Assembly: GCA_050084985.1 (NCBI GenBank)
Contig: JBITNC010000001.1
Location: 8,556,001 to 8,620,000 of the forward strand
Source: Nageia nagi
Lineage: Eukaryota > Pinophyta
Direction of reading: 5' to 3'
Length of the DNA: 64,000 nucleotides
The position numbers and the translations under genes are program-made. A model generated the notes under the pieces. The model saw only the letters and a list, made by a program, of their open reading frames with translations, was not told the origin of the DNA and searched no databases. Positions 23,851-35,809 of the stretch are shown one piece after another; within the stretch, counting starts at the first letter, position 1, and every line of letters begins with the position of its first letter.

Positions 23851-26800
23851 CATGTGTTTTCCTAACCTTTGCCTTATTCTACTTATCATTTTCAACCTTC
23901 TTTCTCCTAACATAAGTCTCATAGTTCTCTACTACCCTTATTGAGGCTACTCTATAGATATCCATTACTTTTCTATTTTTTTTTTTATTAAAAGTTCTTT
24001 CATTTGTTTCAGTCTAGATTTTCCACAAGGTGTGAGCTAAAATAAAGTACCAAATCTTTCTCTTTTGTTCATCTCCTTTGATTGGTTGCCACTATAAGAT
24101 CAAATCTGAAATCTTCTCTGGCATCATTCCTTAGGTTTGATACTTCTTTCTTATTTCATTCCATATTTCTATCATAATCCTACAATATATGAAGATATTA
24201 TTCACTTACTATTCTTCCCTATGGCATAAGCTACATATGTTTGGGATTACCATCCCCTTTTACTACAAATTATTAATTATTGCTAGCTTATTTAGGGCCA
24301 GTATCCATACAAAAAAAGGATATCTTAGGTGTTAAACCACTTGTCCAAACTCTTTTCCATAGTTCTTGATTTGATTATTTTTGTTTACTTGTTATCCAAT
24401 TTATTGTATCTTTAATGTTAAAGTTCCTATTATTGGATATTGTTCACAAAGGTTTATCTCTATCTTTATTAATCTTTATTCCATTTTGTTTTATGTCTTC
24501 CAACATCTTGTTGATTTTAGTTCTTATATTTGTTTATCAATGCTCTCTTATATGTCACATTCCTGTTTGCTCCAAATAGTAATCTTTTATTTTCTCTCCT
24601 TGCTTATCTATTGTCCACTTTGCTCCTTGCTCAAATTTCTTATATGAAAATAGTGGCCTATCTTTGATCCATAAGTCTTCCCATAAGAATTTTTCATTTC
24701 ATTTACCAATTTTCTATTTAACTTTCCTCCCTATCTAGTTCTTTGTTTTGATGAGTCCATTCTAGAAAGGAGATCCAAATGGGGGGTTGGCTACCCTAAG
24801 GAAGTGATTACTATTGTTAAGATATTTTGCTTTACACACTTTGATCCAATCTTTGTCTTCTATTATAGTTTTCCATGTTATTTTACCTCTAAGAGCTAAA
24901 TTTAGATGCTTCATTCTCTTTAGTTCAAGCTTCCCTTTTGGTTTTTCTTTAGGGATTTTACTCCATGCAACTAAAGAGAATTTTTTCCATTCCAAAAGTA
25001 ATTTCCTACAAACTTGGTCAATTTTGCAAGTTATAGATTCTGATATATTAAATACTAAGATGCCATAGATAATAATACTTTATAGAGTTTATTTTATTAT
25101 TAACATTTTTGCATCATAAGTGAAAAGTTATTTTTTTTAGCCTATTAATTTACTATTAGTTTTATTCAACACCATTTTCCAATGGTATATCATAAGTCTT
25201 CTAGCAAAGAGTGATATACCAAGGTACCTTGTTGGAAGCTCGTCAATTAAGTAACCAATAAGTTTTATTAAGTAACCAATAATTTTTATTATATTTTTAT
25301 GTTTCCCATAGGGGGTGTTCAAGAAAAACACTTTTATTATTTGGATATTTATACATTGAGGTGAAGCTATCTCATAATATCTTACAATCTTTTTGAATAT
25401 CTTTGCTTCTTTCTCCTATTTTTTTCCCAATAAAAATGGTGTCATTTACAAACTGATGATGGGTGATACCTACACTCTATTTTGTTCATTTAATTCCACT
25501 AATACTCCCTTGTTTCTATTCTTTTTTAATTTCCTTGCTTAGGGCTTTATCAATGATAATAAAGAGGTAGGGTGATATTGGATCCCCTTGTCATAGGCCC
25601 CTTTCTGCTCCAAAGTATCTAGTTGGTTCCCCATTGATAATAATAGAGTATCTTGGTGTTGAGATTCATTCTTTAATCTAGTCTCCCCATGTTTCTCTAA
25701 ATCAAAATCTTTTTAGGTTTAAATTTATAAATTTCCAATTTATCCTATGAAAATCCTTCTCCATATCAAGTTTTATCAGCATTGTCTCTTCCTTTGTTTT
25801 CTTTCCTAAATATAGCATTTCTTGCATGAGGATGATACCATATGTTATTAGTATACCACTAATAAAACCATCATATTCCTTTTATGTGATTTCTAGTAAG
25901 ATGCACTTCAATTTATCTAACAAAATTTTGTGATTATTTTGTATATTATGTTATATAGACTTATAGGTCTGAAGTTCTTTAATTATTTTGTAGTTAACAT
26001 TTTTGGGGCAAGGACTAGGAAAGTAGCATTCCATGTCTTCAGAAGATTTCCTCTCTGAAATAATTATGTTATCATCTCTACCACATCATTATCAATAATA
26101 TCTCAATTTAATTGAAACAAAATTGCTTGAAAGCCATCTAGTCCTAGTAGCTTATCCTTCTACATGGAAAATAAAGCATTTCTAACCTCTTATTTAGTCA
26201 TTTTCTTAGTTAGTTCCTCATTCATTTTCTCATTTATCATTATAGGTATACTTTCCAGAATTTGTTCCATGGCTGACTTATTTAACTTTTGATCCATTTT
26301 TATAATCTTTTAGTAGTACTCTTTTACTTCCTTTTTTATCAATTCCTCATCCTAGGTCATCTTTCCATCCTATTTTCTTAGCTCTAAGATTTTATTTATA
26401 CTCCTCCTTTGGAAACTAATCACCTTGGAAAAAGTGGTGTTTCTATCTCCTTCCTTCAATTAGGTGAGTCTAAACTTTTGGTTCCAATATGTCTCTTCCT
26501 AAGAAAGAGTGTTGTAGTATTATGATAGTAATTCTTTCTCTTTCTAATCTAATTCCTCTATTCTTCCACTTCTCATAATTATGTGCTCTAGCATATCTAG
26601 CTCTTCTTCCAGCTCTAACTTTTTCTTCTCCATATTTTTGAAGATCTCTTTGTTCCACTTTTTTAATTTGCTCTTTACTTCATTGAGTTTTTGGGATAGC
26701 CTATAAATAGTTGTTCCTTGGACTTCTTATTTTTACCATTTCTTTAGATTCTCTTTCAAGCTAGGATGGTCCATCCACATAAATTCAAACTTAAAGGTTG

Positions 26801-27342
26801 TCTTATTATTATATTTTCCCTCCATACTTAGTTTGAGAGTTTTATGATCAGAAGCTATTATGGAGAGTGAGATTAGCATCGAGTTTTGATATTTATCCAT
26901 CCATTAAGTTGAGGCCACCATTCTATATAACATTCTCTAGATGAATTTGTAGACATAAGTTTGTACATTGTGTTTTTAATTTAAAATTTTCTAAAAATAT
27001 CCTTGTTTTACTTTTTCAAATTGCTCTTTATTTCATTGAGTTGGGATAGCCTATACATAGTTTTTCCTTGGACTTCATATCTTTACCATTTATTTAGATT
27101 CTATTTGAATCTAGGATGATCCATCCATGTAAATCCAAACTTAAAGGTTTTCTTCTTCTTATGTTTTTCCTCCATACTTAGTTTGAAAGTTTTATGATCA
27201 AAAGCTATTATGGGGAGCAAGATTAGCATTGAGTTTTGATATTTCTCCATCCATTCAGTTGAGGCCACTATTTTGTATAACATTCTATGGATGAATCTAT
27301 AAATATAGTTTTGTACATAGTGTTTTTAATTTAAAAATTAGA
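23850..27342 (-). mobile_element. LINE-1-type element, 3' part (endonuclease C-terminus, RT, zf-RVT)
   Basis: Minus-strand order from 27310 down: endonuclease end (KIVASTEWMEKYQ, FDHKTFKL = SDH motif), linker (LNEVKSKLKKWNKEIF; EGDRNTTFFKV near 26440), RT (LLGLDGFQAILFQL near 26140; NFRPISLYNIIYKII near 25950; QGDPISPYLFII near 25575), then thumb (LPTRYLGISLFARRL, about 25235-25190). The active site reads FVND at 25441-25452 instead of FADD. The C-terminal zf-RVT zinc motif (CSLCHREEQ...IFIYC) is at about 24195-24250, and PKEKPKGKLELKRMKHLNLA at about 24930. The 5' half is at 36890-39141; see the matching entry. Confidence 0.88.
26665..27340 (-). repeat. Tandem duplication inside the LINE endonuclease/linker
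   Basis: Two copies of about 320 bp in the same orientation: 26665-26985 and 27016-27340. Both encode the ERLDR-like segment through the SDH motif, HPSLKE/HPRFK and the LxEVKSKLKK(W)NK linker. The shared phrases include TTTGAGAGTTTTATGATCA/TTTGAAAGTTTTATGATCA. The inner copy continues properly into RT, so the outer copy is the extra one. Confidence 0.75.
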
Positions 27343-28640
27343 TGACTTTGTTTGTTTTGGGATCTAATTTTATGTATGACTATGGTTATGTTTTGATTCC
27401 ATTTCTTTGTTCAAGGATGAATATTTTGTTCAAATTTGTAATCAATCCATGATGCATAAGTATATTTATATTTTTAGTTATTAGGTATTTAAATCCCTTA
27501 ATCCTCATTCATGTTGACCTATTTGGGTATTATTTCCTTAGTTTTTCATTATTTGCATGTTCTAAATGTAACTTTGGTATAATTTACATTTTGAAACTAG
27601 TGACATCATTAGCATATCTCCATATCTTAAAATGAAGGAACTTGGCTTAGTTTGCACTTAAAATGAACCAAATAAGCACTTTGGATACCTATGATGTCAT
27701 CAAAATATTACACATTGTGAAGTAACAAAGCAAATCCCTTTTCATGTTCAAACTAAAGAATATATGCACTATGGAAGTAGCTTACATTATGGTGTTAACT
27801 ATGCACTCTAGAAAGGTAAGGAAAATAAACAAATATGCATCCTAGAGAAGTCTTATATAATCATGGTATATATGCATCCTAGATTCATTCAAAATCTTAC
27901 TCTATGGTGTGAATTCATCCAAAAAGCCAAAATTTGGAATATATAGAGTGCTTAAATCATCATATCTACATTATGGATTCTTACACAATACACTATGGAT
28001 TTATCTTCAACACCCAAAATTGATGCAAATTTCATCAAGGAGGATGTGGATTTACTCTAAACTAAATAATCAAGTCTACAAAATCTCTAAATCATCAAGT
28101 ATTCTTGAATATAAAGACAACCTCAAGAATTGAAGAAACAAGGTTATGGAGCTACCGACTAACGTAGACTTGACATGCAAAAGTTGATGGTTGGGCTAGG
28201 ATTGAGGTAATAACTCTTTTAGCTACTTTCCTCAAGAAAGTCTAATCATAGGGAAGGGTTGAACACCATAGGAACATGTTGCAATAAATCCTAAGGCAAT
28301 CATATCCAAAGAGCTTACAAGTGTGGATATGCAATTTTCTAAAAGAAAACTATAATATCGATCAAATATCATTCGATAGCATGGTAATCGAGGAATTCAT
28401 GATCAAAAGCTTCATAATAGGAATTGTATATTTAGATCAAGGAAATAAGGATAATCTTCTCATTTTGTAACTTCAAATCAATCCAATTTCTCCAAGATTT
28501 GATTCAAAATACTCTGCATATGTAAATATAAATCAAGAAAGATCTATAGATCTTATTTTGTAATCAATGAGTGTATACAAGTCACACTTTATAATTAATT
28601 TAGTAGATAGGGAAGCCATCTTGGCTCCTATAAATTTTTC

Positions 28641-28648
28641 TATAAATA
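28641..28648 (+). promoter_or_regulatory. TATA box of probable solo LTR
   Basis: TATAAATA, followed about 20 bp later by AATAAATAAAA, a possible polyadenylation signal, as in U3-R of plant LTRs. Confidence 0.4.
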
Positions 28649-28823
28649 CAAGTGACCTCTAATAAATAAAATATCATACATTTATGTTAAATATTACTAT
28701 TTGTATTTTGGAATGATAAGCTCGTACTATTTGCCCTCTTAGATTATGTATGAAATTTTTGTTTCTCTAGGGTTGTTCCTAATAATTGCATGCCTACTAG
28801 GAAGGAATTTATGCATGTATTTT

Positions 28824-29645
28824 TGTTATCACATAAAATTTATTTATACATTTAAATAAATACATTTTCTTGCACTAATACACACTAAGAATATTTAATA
28901 CAATGATATCAATGCTTATCTTGAATATGATCATAATGTTAATGTTTATTTTGAATATGGTTATGATATCAATGGTTATCTTGAATATCATTATGTATTA
29001 TGGGCTAACCCTATTTATGTAGGTACATGTTTACCTAAGGATTAGGTCATATTATTATCTATATAAATAGGAATCTAATAGTAAGTCCACATCAAGGAGA
29101 TACATGATCCCATATCTAGTCTTGGTGGTGGCAATCCTTTAGGTGTCTCTTGACATTGCCATTCAAGGATATGGTTTGTGTACTTCCTTATGTGAGCTAT
29201 TCTAACACTGATAATCTATATTGACATCACATCTCTTTTCAAAACATCCATATGTAAGTACTTGACTCAATTTGAGAATGAAAGGCACTTTAATGAAGAT
29301 CATCGACTCTCCTTATTCATGTTAAATACACCATTGATGCTCCTTCTAAACACCATATAGACCACTTGTGGTCCTATTTTTGCAATATTTTAGGTCACAA
29401 CTTCTTAAGAAGGATTATTTTACTATCAATGCATCAAATATATCATCATTCTTTGGTGTTAGGTACTCTTTGTAAGGTAAGTACATAAATTACAGTTCTT
29501 GATTGGTATTGTTGTCCTGATTCTAAAGTGGTTATCTTCTTCATCTATTTTTCTATGTGGTCTAAATTGCTATCTGTAGCTCAAAACAAGTATCTTGGGT
29601 TTGTAATTATTTATTTAATTTGCATCCTCAAAATATTTGTAAATA
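28824..29645 (+). repeat. 5' LTR of element C
   Basis: Begins TGTTATCACATAAAATTTAT. Contains three imperfect copies of a (T)ATCTTGAATATnATnATnA block near 28910-29000. Ends TTTGTAAATA (TG...TA instead of TG...CA, possibly decay), 2 nt before the primer site. Confidence 0.85.
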
Positions 29646-29647
29646 TT

Positions 29648-29667
29648 TGGTGAACTCGACATGAACC
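29648..29667 (+). promoter_or_regulatory. Primer-binding site of element C
   Basis: TGGTGAACTCGACATGAACC. Its complement ends in CCA and contains GGTTCATGTC, which fits a tRNA T-loop followed by the acceptor stem. The tRNA species is not identified. Confidence 0.6.
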
Positions 29668-29774
29668 TCAACTTCTAGAAAAAAGATAATCAAAACTTGA
29701 GCCAACTAAAAGAAAAAGAAAATCATAGAAAGGCATAACATCAATAAGAAAAAGTGCTAGGTTAAATAAAGACA

Positions 29775-30870
29775 GTGTTCCTTTGGCTATTGAAACCAAT
29801 TTTTTTAGATGACGAATCTTATCATGGAGATTTTGAAGATAATGATGACCCTAGCAAAACAAGTATAAAAATAATAGATGATGAATCTTATCATGGGGAT
29901 TCAAAAGACAATGAGAACCCTAAAGAAGAAATAGTTCAACCTTTTGAAAATAAATTGCAATTAGCCCTCTATCAATTTGAAAAATCTAATAATCTAAACC
30001 ACACAAAAGATAAACTAATGTTGGTGCAAGAATTCATAAAATGCCCTGGGATATTCTATAGGTTTTCCAGAGATCTTACCATAGCTCATTCATTACATAT
30101 CATCTATGAATTTTTGATCATAAGCAATCTTAGGTCACCTTTTAGGATACTACTTGCTAAGCTAGCCCTTTTGTTGTACACCTTAATAGATCAAAATAGG
30201 ATTGTTCATGGTCTAAATTATGTTGAAATGGATTACCCATGCCCATTTTTTCTATGGAAAGCCATGTGAATTTTTGTATGCTTTGTCCTAACCAAAATAT
30301 TTTTATCCTTGAGTCAAACATTCATCAACCTTCATCATCCCTAACACTTATGGAAAATTTCAAAAGTCATGAACCAATAACATAAGAAGAGGCTAGTTAT
30401 GAACATTTGGATGATGAGACAGTAGAATTTGATGATGAGTCACATAGTGAAATAGAGATAGAACTTGAAATTGACCTTGTGGAACAAGAACTTATAAATG
30501 CTTACCTTTATTGGTTAGATTGAGAAAAAGAGATTAAAGAGATGGAAGTGAGAAAAATAATAGGCACATAGTCTTATCAAAAAGCTCAACTATGTGTAAG
30601 GTAAGTAATTATAAGAGAGTTAGATGGACAACTAATCCAAGAATGGAGAGATCAAAATGGGAGATTTACCCTAAAATACCTAAATATGAGAATGAGGAAG
30701 AAACTAAAAAACTTGATCTCCTAGAGAATGAGAAAAATGATAATAATGTAACTACACAAAATGAAAAAGAGAAATCAGAGAAAAGAATGGCACAACTAAA
30801 AGTAATGGCTAAACAACTAAAGAGGCTAACATTATTGAGTAAAGAAAAAGAGGGTGAACAACTAAATTAA
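29775..30870 (+). pseudogene. N-terminal frames of element C, Asp/Glu-rich, function unknown
   Basis: Frame 29775-30269 (164 codons) contains the internal duplication DDESYHGDFEDNDDPSKTS / DDESYHGDSKDNENPKEE. A less charged part follows (KLMLVQEFIKCPGIFYRFSR, LLAKLALLLYTLIDQNRIVH). Frame 30592-30870 is Lys/Glu-rich (LLENEKNDNNV, KRMAQLKVMAKQLKRLTLLS) and coiled-coil-like. Both are upstream of gag in the same element and are probably its N-terminal region. The joining sequence has stops. No known domain recognised. Confidence 0.5.
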
Positions 30871-30879
30871 AGGCAACCC

Positions 30880-31720
30880 TTTTGTGCAAAAATAAAAGGC
30901 AAAACATGGGAAGGGGAAGATATAGATTTCAGTAAATATGATGGCATTAGTGATCCAAGAATACACATCACTATCTTAGAGGAAGCAGCTTGTAACCATC
31001 AACATGATACAATATGTTAGCAAGATTATTTCAACTTAGTTTAGGGAAAGAAACTATCAAATGATTTTATAGTCTTGAAAATCAAGTATTACCAATTATG
31101 AGCAATTGAAACAAGAATTCCTAAATCAATATCAACACAACATAAAAAGCAAACCAACCCTTATTGATTTAGTGAGAATGAGACAAGGTGAGAACCAATC
31201 ATTTGATGAATTTGTAAAAGCATGGAGGAAAATAACAACATTTATAAATCTGAGTGAAAAAGAGCTAAAATATATGTTGATAAAATCCCTTAGAGATGAG
31301 ATGATATTGGAATTTTTCAATTATCTAGAGCAACCCCTCTTTGAGATGATTATGTCTATGATTCAAAAAGAGAAACATATGGTGAAAATCAGTTCTTGGA
31401 AATTTAAAAGAGAGGAAAGAAAACCATCAACTATGAGAATGATAGCAATAGTTACAACAATGAGAGGAACACCTTGTCCAACCAAGCAAAAAACTCCTTG
31501 AGAATACACTAAGATTACAAAAGACCATGATGAGTTGTTATGATCATTGCTACAAAAGGGTTTGATTCAACTACCACTCGTGAACCAAAAAGCCACTAAA
31601 ACTATAGGAGGATTTTGTAGATATCATAGAGTTCATGGACATAAACATATGAATGCAAGAAGTTTAAAGATATCATACCAAGATTTGGTGGACAAGAAAA
31701 CAATATCATTTGAAAAATAA
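30880..31720 (+). pseudogene. Gag of element C
   Basis: The open frame 31106-31501 encodes QEFLNQYQHNIKSKPTLIDL, then RQGENQSFDEFVKAWRK, the classic gypsy Gag capsid sequence. A degraded zinc-knuckle equivalent, FCRYHRVHGHKHMNARSLK (about 31612-31665), follows; it is the CxYHxxxGHxxxxCxxLK pattern with the last Cys changed to Arg-Ser context. Upstream at 30910-31100 GRYRFQxI-like fragments carry stops. The product would package RNA. Related to the gag at 62850-63660. Confidence 0.75.
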
Positions 31721-32109
31721 AAGAAGAGAAAAAGATTCCTATACATGCAGATAATGAGAAATTAGGGATTTATAAGAACCCCATGCCACAACACAATGCA
31801 AGAATATTGTATACATAAGAAAATAGGATGAAAGAGCCCACTATCATAGGGGAACAACAAGGAAAATAATGGAATGAAGCAGTGCAATGGGGGTATGAGG
31901 CCCTTTGGTTTAACATTTGGTAGATATGCATGATCTTACTAACATTAATGGAACTAACAGTAGGATACATGAACTAATCGATGTCATGATGGAGAAAATG
32001 GGTATCATTTTGATGTCTTAATAGGAGCACTAGTGCTCCATTTTTGTCATGAATGGACCACCCATAGTCCTCTTTTGTAGCCAAATTTTATCAAACTAAA
32101 AATTTATGA

Positions 32110-32205
32110 ATACCCCTTGGTGTGGAGTTTTAGCTCCTAGATCACTATATCCTTGCATGCCTCTTGGCATAGAGTTTTAGCTCTCATACTTATCATAAAT
32201 ACATG
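32110..32205. repeat. 37-bp-family repeat, left pair
   Basis: Two units (TACCCCTTGGTGTGGAGTTT near 32110 and CATGCCTCTTGGCATAGAGT near 32156) of the same family as the 35024-35400 array, on the other side of the antisense gene, same orientation. Confidence 0.65.
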
Positions 32206-32342
32206 TCAAAAAAAACAAGGCAAATAAATAAAGGTCATCTTTTATATATTATAAAAAGGGTTCATTATTTTACAAAATTTCAACATGATTAAGTGATCAT
32301 CATATGCCTAGAGCTATCACCTCCTAGTAGGACCTCCTCCCC

Positions 32343-34561
32343 CTACATTGGAACTTGTAGCCCTAATAGAACCATACCCCCACACCTAGCCTTGTATTTC
32401 TCAACCCTTACTTTCTCTTCACCTACTTGTCTCTCAACCTTAGTGTAGCTGTCATAAGAGATCCTGTATTCGTGCATTCTCTCTTTGTAGGTCCTTGTAT
32501 AGACTAACATAGTCTCCTCCTTTGTATCACATTAGCCTTGTAGCTCTCTAATTTTAGCATCCTTTTGTTTTATGAGCCTATGTAACTGGTCGCATCAAGT
32601 TCAGGATCCTTATCAATTGCAAATAACATGTAAATCATATATCAGTATTACATGCATTTATAAATGAAATAAATATATATATATATAAGATAAAAAGAAA
32701 AAAACCATCATCATATGCCTCATCTTAGATCACATCCATATCTCTCTTTGTGTCTAGTTCATAATCATCTTGGTCTAGGTCAATCTTCTCATCATCATCA
32801 TGACCTACATCGAGTGTCTCATTGCATGCATTGCCCATGTCATATGAACTCCATCCTACTTCAGTGTATCATGTGTCCCACCCAATCTATGCATCCCTGT
32901 ATCATCTTTGCCTCCATCATCCTTAGCCTAGTCTACCTCATGCATGCCTAGGTGGTGAGGGTTACATCCTTGCCACTAGTCCAGATAGTCCTTGATATGC
33001 TTAAGATCATTTATATCTAGGTCATCCTCTAAATCAGAGTCCTCATTAGGAGATGTCCACTTAGAATTCTAATCTGGTATTAGATCATAATCCTATGTAA
33101 ACTCCCTATTATGGTAGTAACATACTACTATCTTTTAATCATCTGGTATCCCTTACTACATTCCAAACTACTAGAGTACTTCTCCAGCTTGTATGACTCA
33201 ACTAGTACCCTGCATGCTTGAATGTATGTAGAGTGTCTTACCCAAGCTAGCTTGTGCATATCCTTCTCCCATTATGGGGCATACCTATAGGGATGTTAGT
33301 ACATATAAGACTTCTTGAGTGTGTTAAACTGTATCCTCCATCCCTTAGGTCAACATCAAGAAAGTCATGACCTTGTGTAGTTTCCCATAGCTGCCATGTG
33401 GGCACATCTTAGGTAGGTCTAGTGGTAGAGAGGTTGGTCTAGAGATGCCCATGTGATCATAAGCCCATACCTATAGTATCATAGAGTGAGCCACCTATCT
33501 TCGACCTCTCTCCACCTCAATAAATGAATGCAAATCATGATATAATTATAAATATAGCTAGGCACCATGCATACTTTGCTCATATAAAACCATGTCCATG
33601 ATGATAAGAACCATTCCCACAAGAAATGTCTCATTTCTCTTATCTAGATAGATAATAATATCCAATAGGCAAGTGATGAGGAGCCTTAACCATAGGTCAT
33701 CCCATGTTGGAGGATCCTCTGGTACATGTTGCATTAGGGAAACTCCCCTCTTCTTATGATTTACCTCATCTAAGCTTGTAAGCCATATATTCCACTCCTC
33801 TGTTCATTCCATGCTAGGAATGGTAACCATATTCACTAGCTTACCTCTAATAGGTAGCCTAGTGATCCTATATATGTCCTCTAGTATCATTGTAATCTCC
33901 TCGATGGGTAAGTGAAAGGTGTTGGAATTAGGATCCCACCTTTCCATTAAAGCTATCAGCATGTCCTAATCATGGTAAATATAATTAGAAAAAAACAAAT
34001 TACTCAAGAAAACAACTTCAAGTGTGCTCTAGCTCTCCTCTAATTGGGGCCATTCTTAAGTAATAATGAAAGTAGTACTTTTCTTGAAAACCCTCATGTA
34101 ATAGCTACAATCTTGGAAAAAAGCACCTAAAAGGTAATTTAGTTTCAATCATAAAATGCATTTTTTAAGTTTTGTAAATAGATAGAAAAGGATTTCCAAT
34201 GGTCTAAGAATAGTAAAAAGGACCACCAACAATCCAAACTAGGCAGAAGACCACCAACAGCCCTCTTCCCATACAGCATGATGATAAAATTTCATGTACA
34301 GGGTCATACGAAAAAGATAAACATGGCCATGCAGATAGAAAAATGAAAAATAGCACTAAAAATAAAAATGAAATCATATGTGTTCTAACAAGTGAAACCC
34401 TAGGGAAAGAATGTTGGATTTATATAAAAGCTTTAAAAACATAGGAAAAAGTAGGAATACCCAAAGAAAATATAGGTAAAGATGATTTACCTGATGGCCA
34501 ACAAGAGAGTTCATCACAAAGTAGCTCTATGTCCCTCTTGATGTGTGATTAGTAAAGCCAT
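32343..34561 (-). pseudogene. Plant mobile domain (PMD-like) protein gene, antisense inside element C, probably three exons
   Basis: The main exon (about 34136-32706) reads FFSNYIYHD, then DMLIALMERWDPNSNTFHLP and IEEITMILEDIYRITRLPI at about 33968-33845. This is the ALxERWxPxTxTFHLP...GExTxTLEDVxxLxGLP signature of the plant mobile domain (PF10536). It continues MQHVPEDPPTWDDLW, HDLHSFIEVERGRR, VWAYDHMGISRP (the LWxWEH position) and an acidic tail DSDLEDDLDINDLKHIKDYL. A possible first exon starts at ATG 34561 and ends at a CAG/GTAAAT donor (34491/34490), with acceptor CTTTTAG at 34138-34137. A 97-bp intron (32705-32609, GT...TGATAAG) would lead to a coiled-coil exon, IKQKDAKIRELQG and VERQVGEEKVRVEKYKARC, ending at TAG 32345-32343. 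Stops are nearly all TAG/TAA, likely from CAG/CAA or TGG, and a frameshift lies near 32890. PMD proteins act in silencing and development or ride in transposons. Confidence 0.7.
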
Positions 34562-34710
34562 AATAGGAAACTATGGAAAAGAAGTAGAAGCAATCACAAA
34601 TTGATAGTAGCAAAGTTAGAAACAAATGCCCACTGAATAGGTTCCCCAAACTCCAAAGCACTCTCCACTCTCAAAATGCAAGCAAGTAATAATGAAAGGG
34701 GGTCAAGCCC

Positions 34711-34718
34711 TTTTTATA
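34711..34718 (-). promoter_or_regulatory. TATA box of the antisense PMD gene
   Basis: The minus strand reads TATAAAAAGGGC about 150 bp upstream of the candidate ATG at 34561, suitably placed for a 5' leader. Confidence 0.4.
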
Positions 34719-35023
34719 AGATTTCAAGAGCACATATTCCTAAATAGTCTCCATTTGTGAAATTATGGATTACAAGTAGGTAAATGAAGTAGTCAATTAG
34801 AATTAGTAGAAATACAACATTGTATAGGTTTTACAGTTTTCAAAAATTCCTTAAGAAAAGGATAGCCCACAACCTTCTTCTGTCAAGCATTAAGGATCGC
34901 TAATGATGTGATTCTATCAAAATAGATCATCTATGTTCCTTATTTTATCAGATTAAACATCCTAATTTGTTTGGACATGATAAAGAATTACTTATATGGC
35001 TATATCTTGGATCCTATTTTGTT

Positions 35024-35400
35024 ATATGCCTCTTGGGATAGAGTTTTGGCTCCCACATAAACATCATAGTTCTTCAGCATGAGATTTTAGGCATTTAACA
35101 TATTATCATGCCTCTTAGCATAGAGTTTTAGCTCTCATCATATCATACCTCTTAGTGTAGAGTTTTATCTCTCATTATATCATGCCTTTTGGCACAAATT
35201 TTCAGCTCTCATCATATCATGCCCCTTGGTGTAGAGTTTTAGCTCTCATCATATCATGCTCCTTGGTGCAGTGTTTTAGCTCTCATCATATCATGCCCCT
35301 TGATGCAGAGCTTTAACTCTCATCATACCATGCCTCTTGGTATAGAGTTTTAGCTCTCATCATATCATACCTCTTAGCATGGAGTTGAGCTCCCATTCTA
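35024..35400. repeat. 37-bp tandem array in element C
   Basis: Eight units spaced exactly 37 bp start at 35107, 35144, 35181, 35218, 35255, 35292, 35329 and 35366, with core CATGCCnCTTGGnnTAGAGT followed by TTTAGCTCTCATCATAT. Two looser units (about 41 bp) precede them from 35024. There are no unique spacers. Confidence 0.9.
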
Positions 35401-35469
35401 CTACAATATGCCATTCACTCATGTTTATGAAAGTTGTCATATGTCATGTTGTCTTATCGATAAGGTCTT

Positions 35470-35575
35470 GGTATGGTCATGATGTGTGGTCATTGTTTTA
35501 TCATGTGTGGTCATTTTTTGTCATGTGTGGCCATGTTTGGTCATGTGTTGTCATTTGTGATCATGTGTTATCAGT
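35470..35575. repeat. Short (about 10-20 bp) degenerate repeat
   Basis: Repeated TCATGTGTGGTCAT(T) blocks: ATGTGTGGTCATTG, CATGTGTGGTCATTTT, CATGTGTGGCCATGT, CATGTGTTGTCATTTG, CATGTGTTATCA. Confidence 0.6.
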
Positions 35576-35796
35576 ATCATGACAAAGGGCAGATTGAAAA
35601 ACATCACAATAAGGAATTTTCTCAACCCATATCTAGCTTTCATAGGTTTTGCTATATTACAATCTTTATTGAAATTTATATTGATTAGTGTTGGTATTAT
35701 GCTTATCAATGCTTGCTAATATTTCATTGCTATGACATCTTAGTTGTACTTTGAATGGAAAATCTCAATGCACCTAGTGATATCAATTTCTCATCC

Positions 35797-35809
35797 AAAG
35801 TGGGGCATA
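35797..35809 (+). promoter_or_regulatory. Polypurine tract of element C
   Basis: AAAGTGGGGCATA directly before the TG that starts the 3' LTR; site of plus-strand DNA priming. Confidence 0.6.

Noticed and set aside
24381-24647. Plus-strand ORF with hydrophobic residues (membrane protein)
   Set aside because: It is antisense to the LINE zf-RVT region.
29775-31501. Complete autonomous pol in element C
   Set aside because: No DTG protease, YxDD or integrase motifs are readable anywhere between its LTRs on either strand.
32715-32951. Plus-strand His/Ser-rich ORF
   Set aside because: It is the reverse of the acidic tail of the PMD protein; the minus-strand frame has domain support.
35024-35400. 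37-bp periodic array as a CRISPR
   Set aside because: The units are contiguous with no unique spacers, and the context is a plant retrotransposon.
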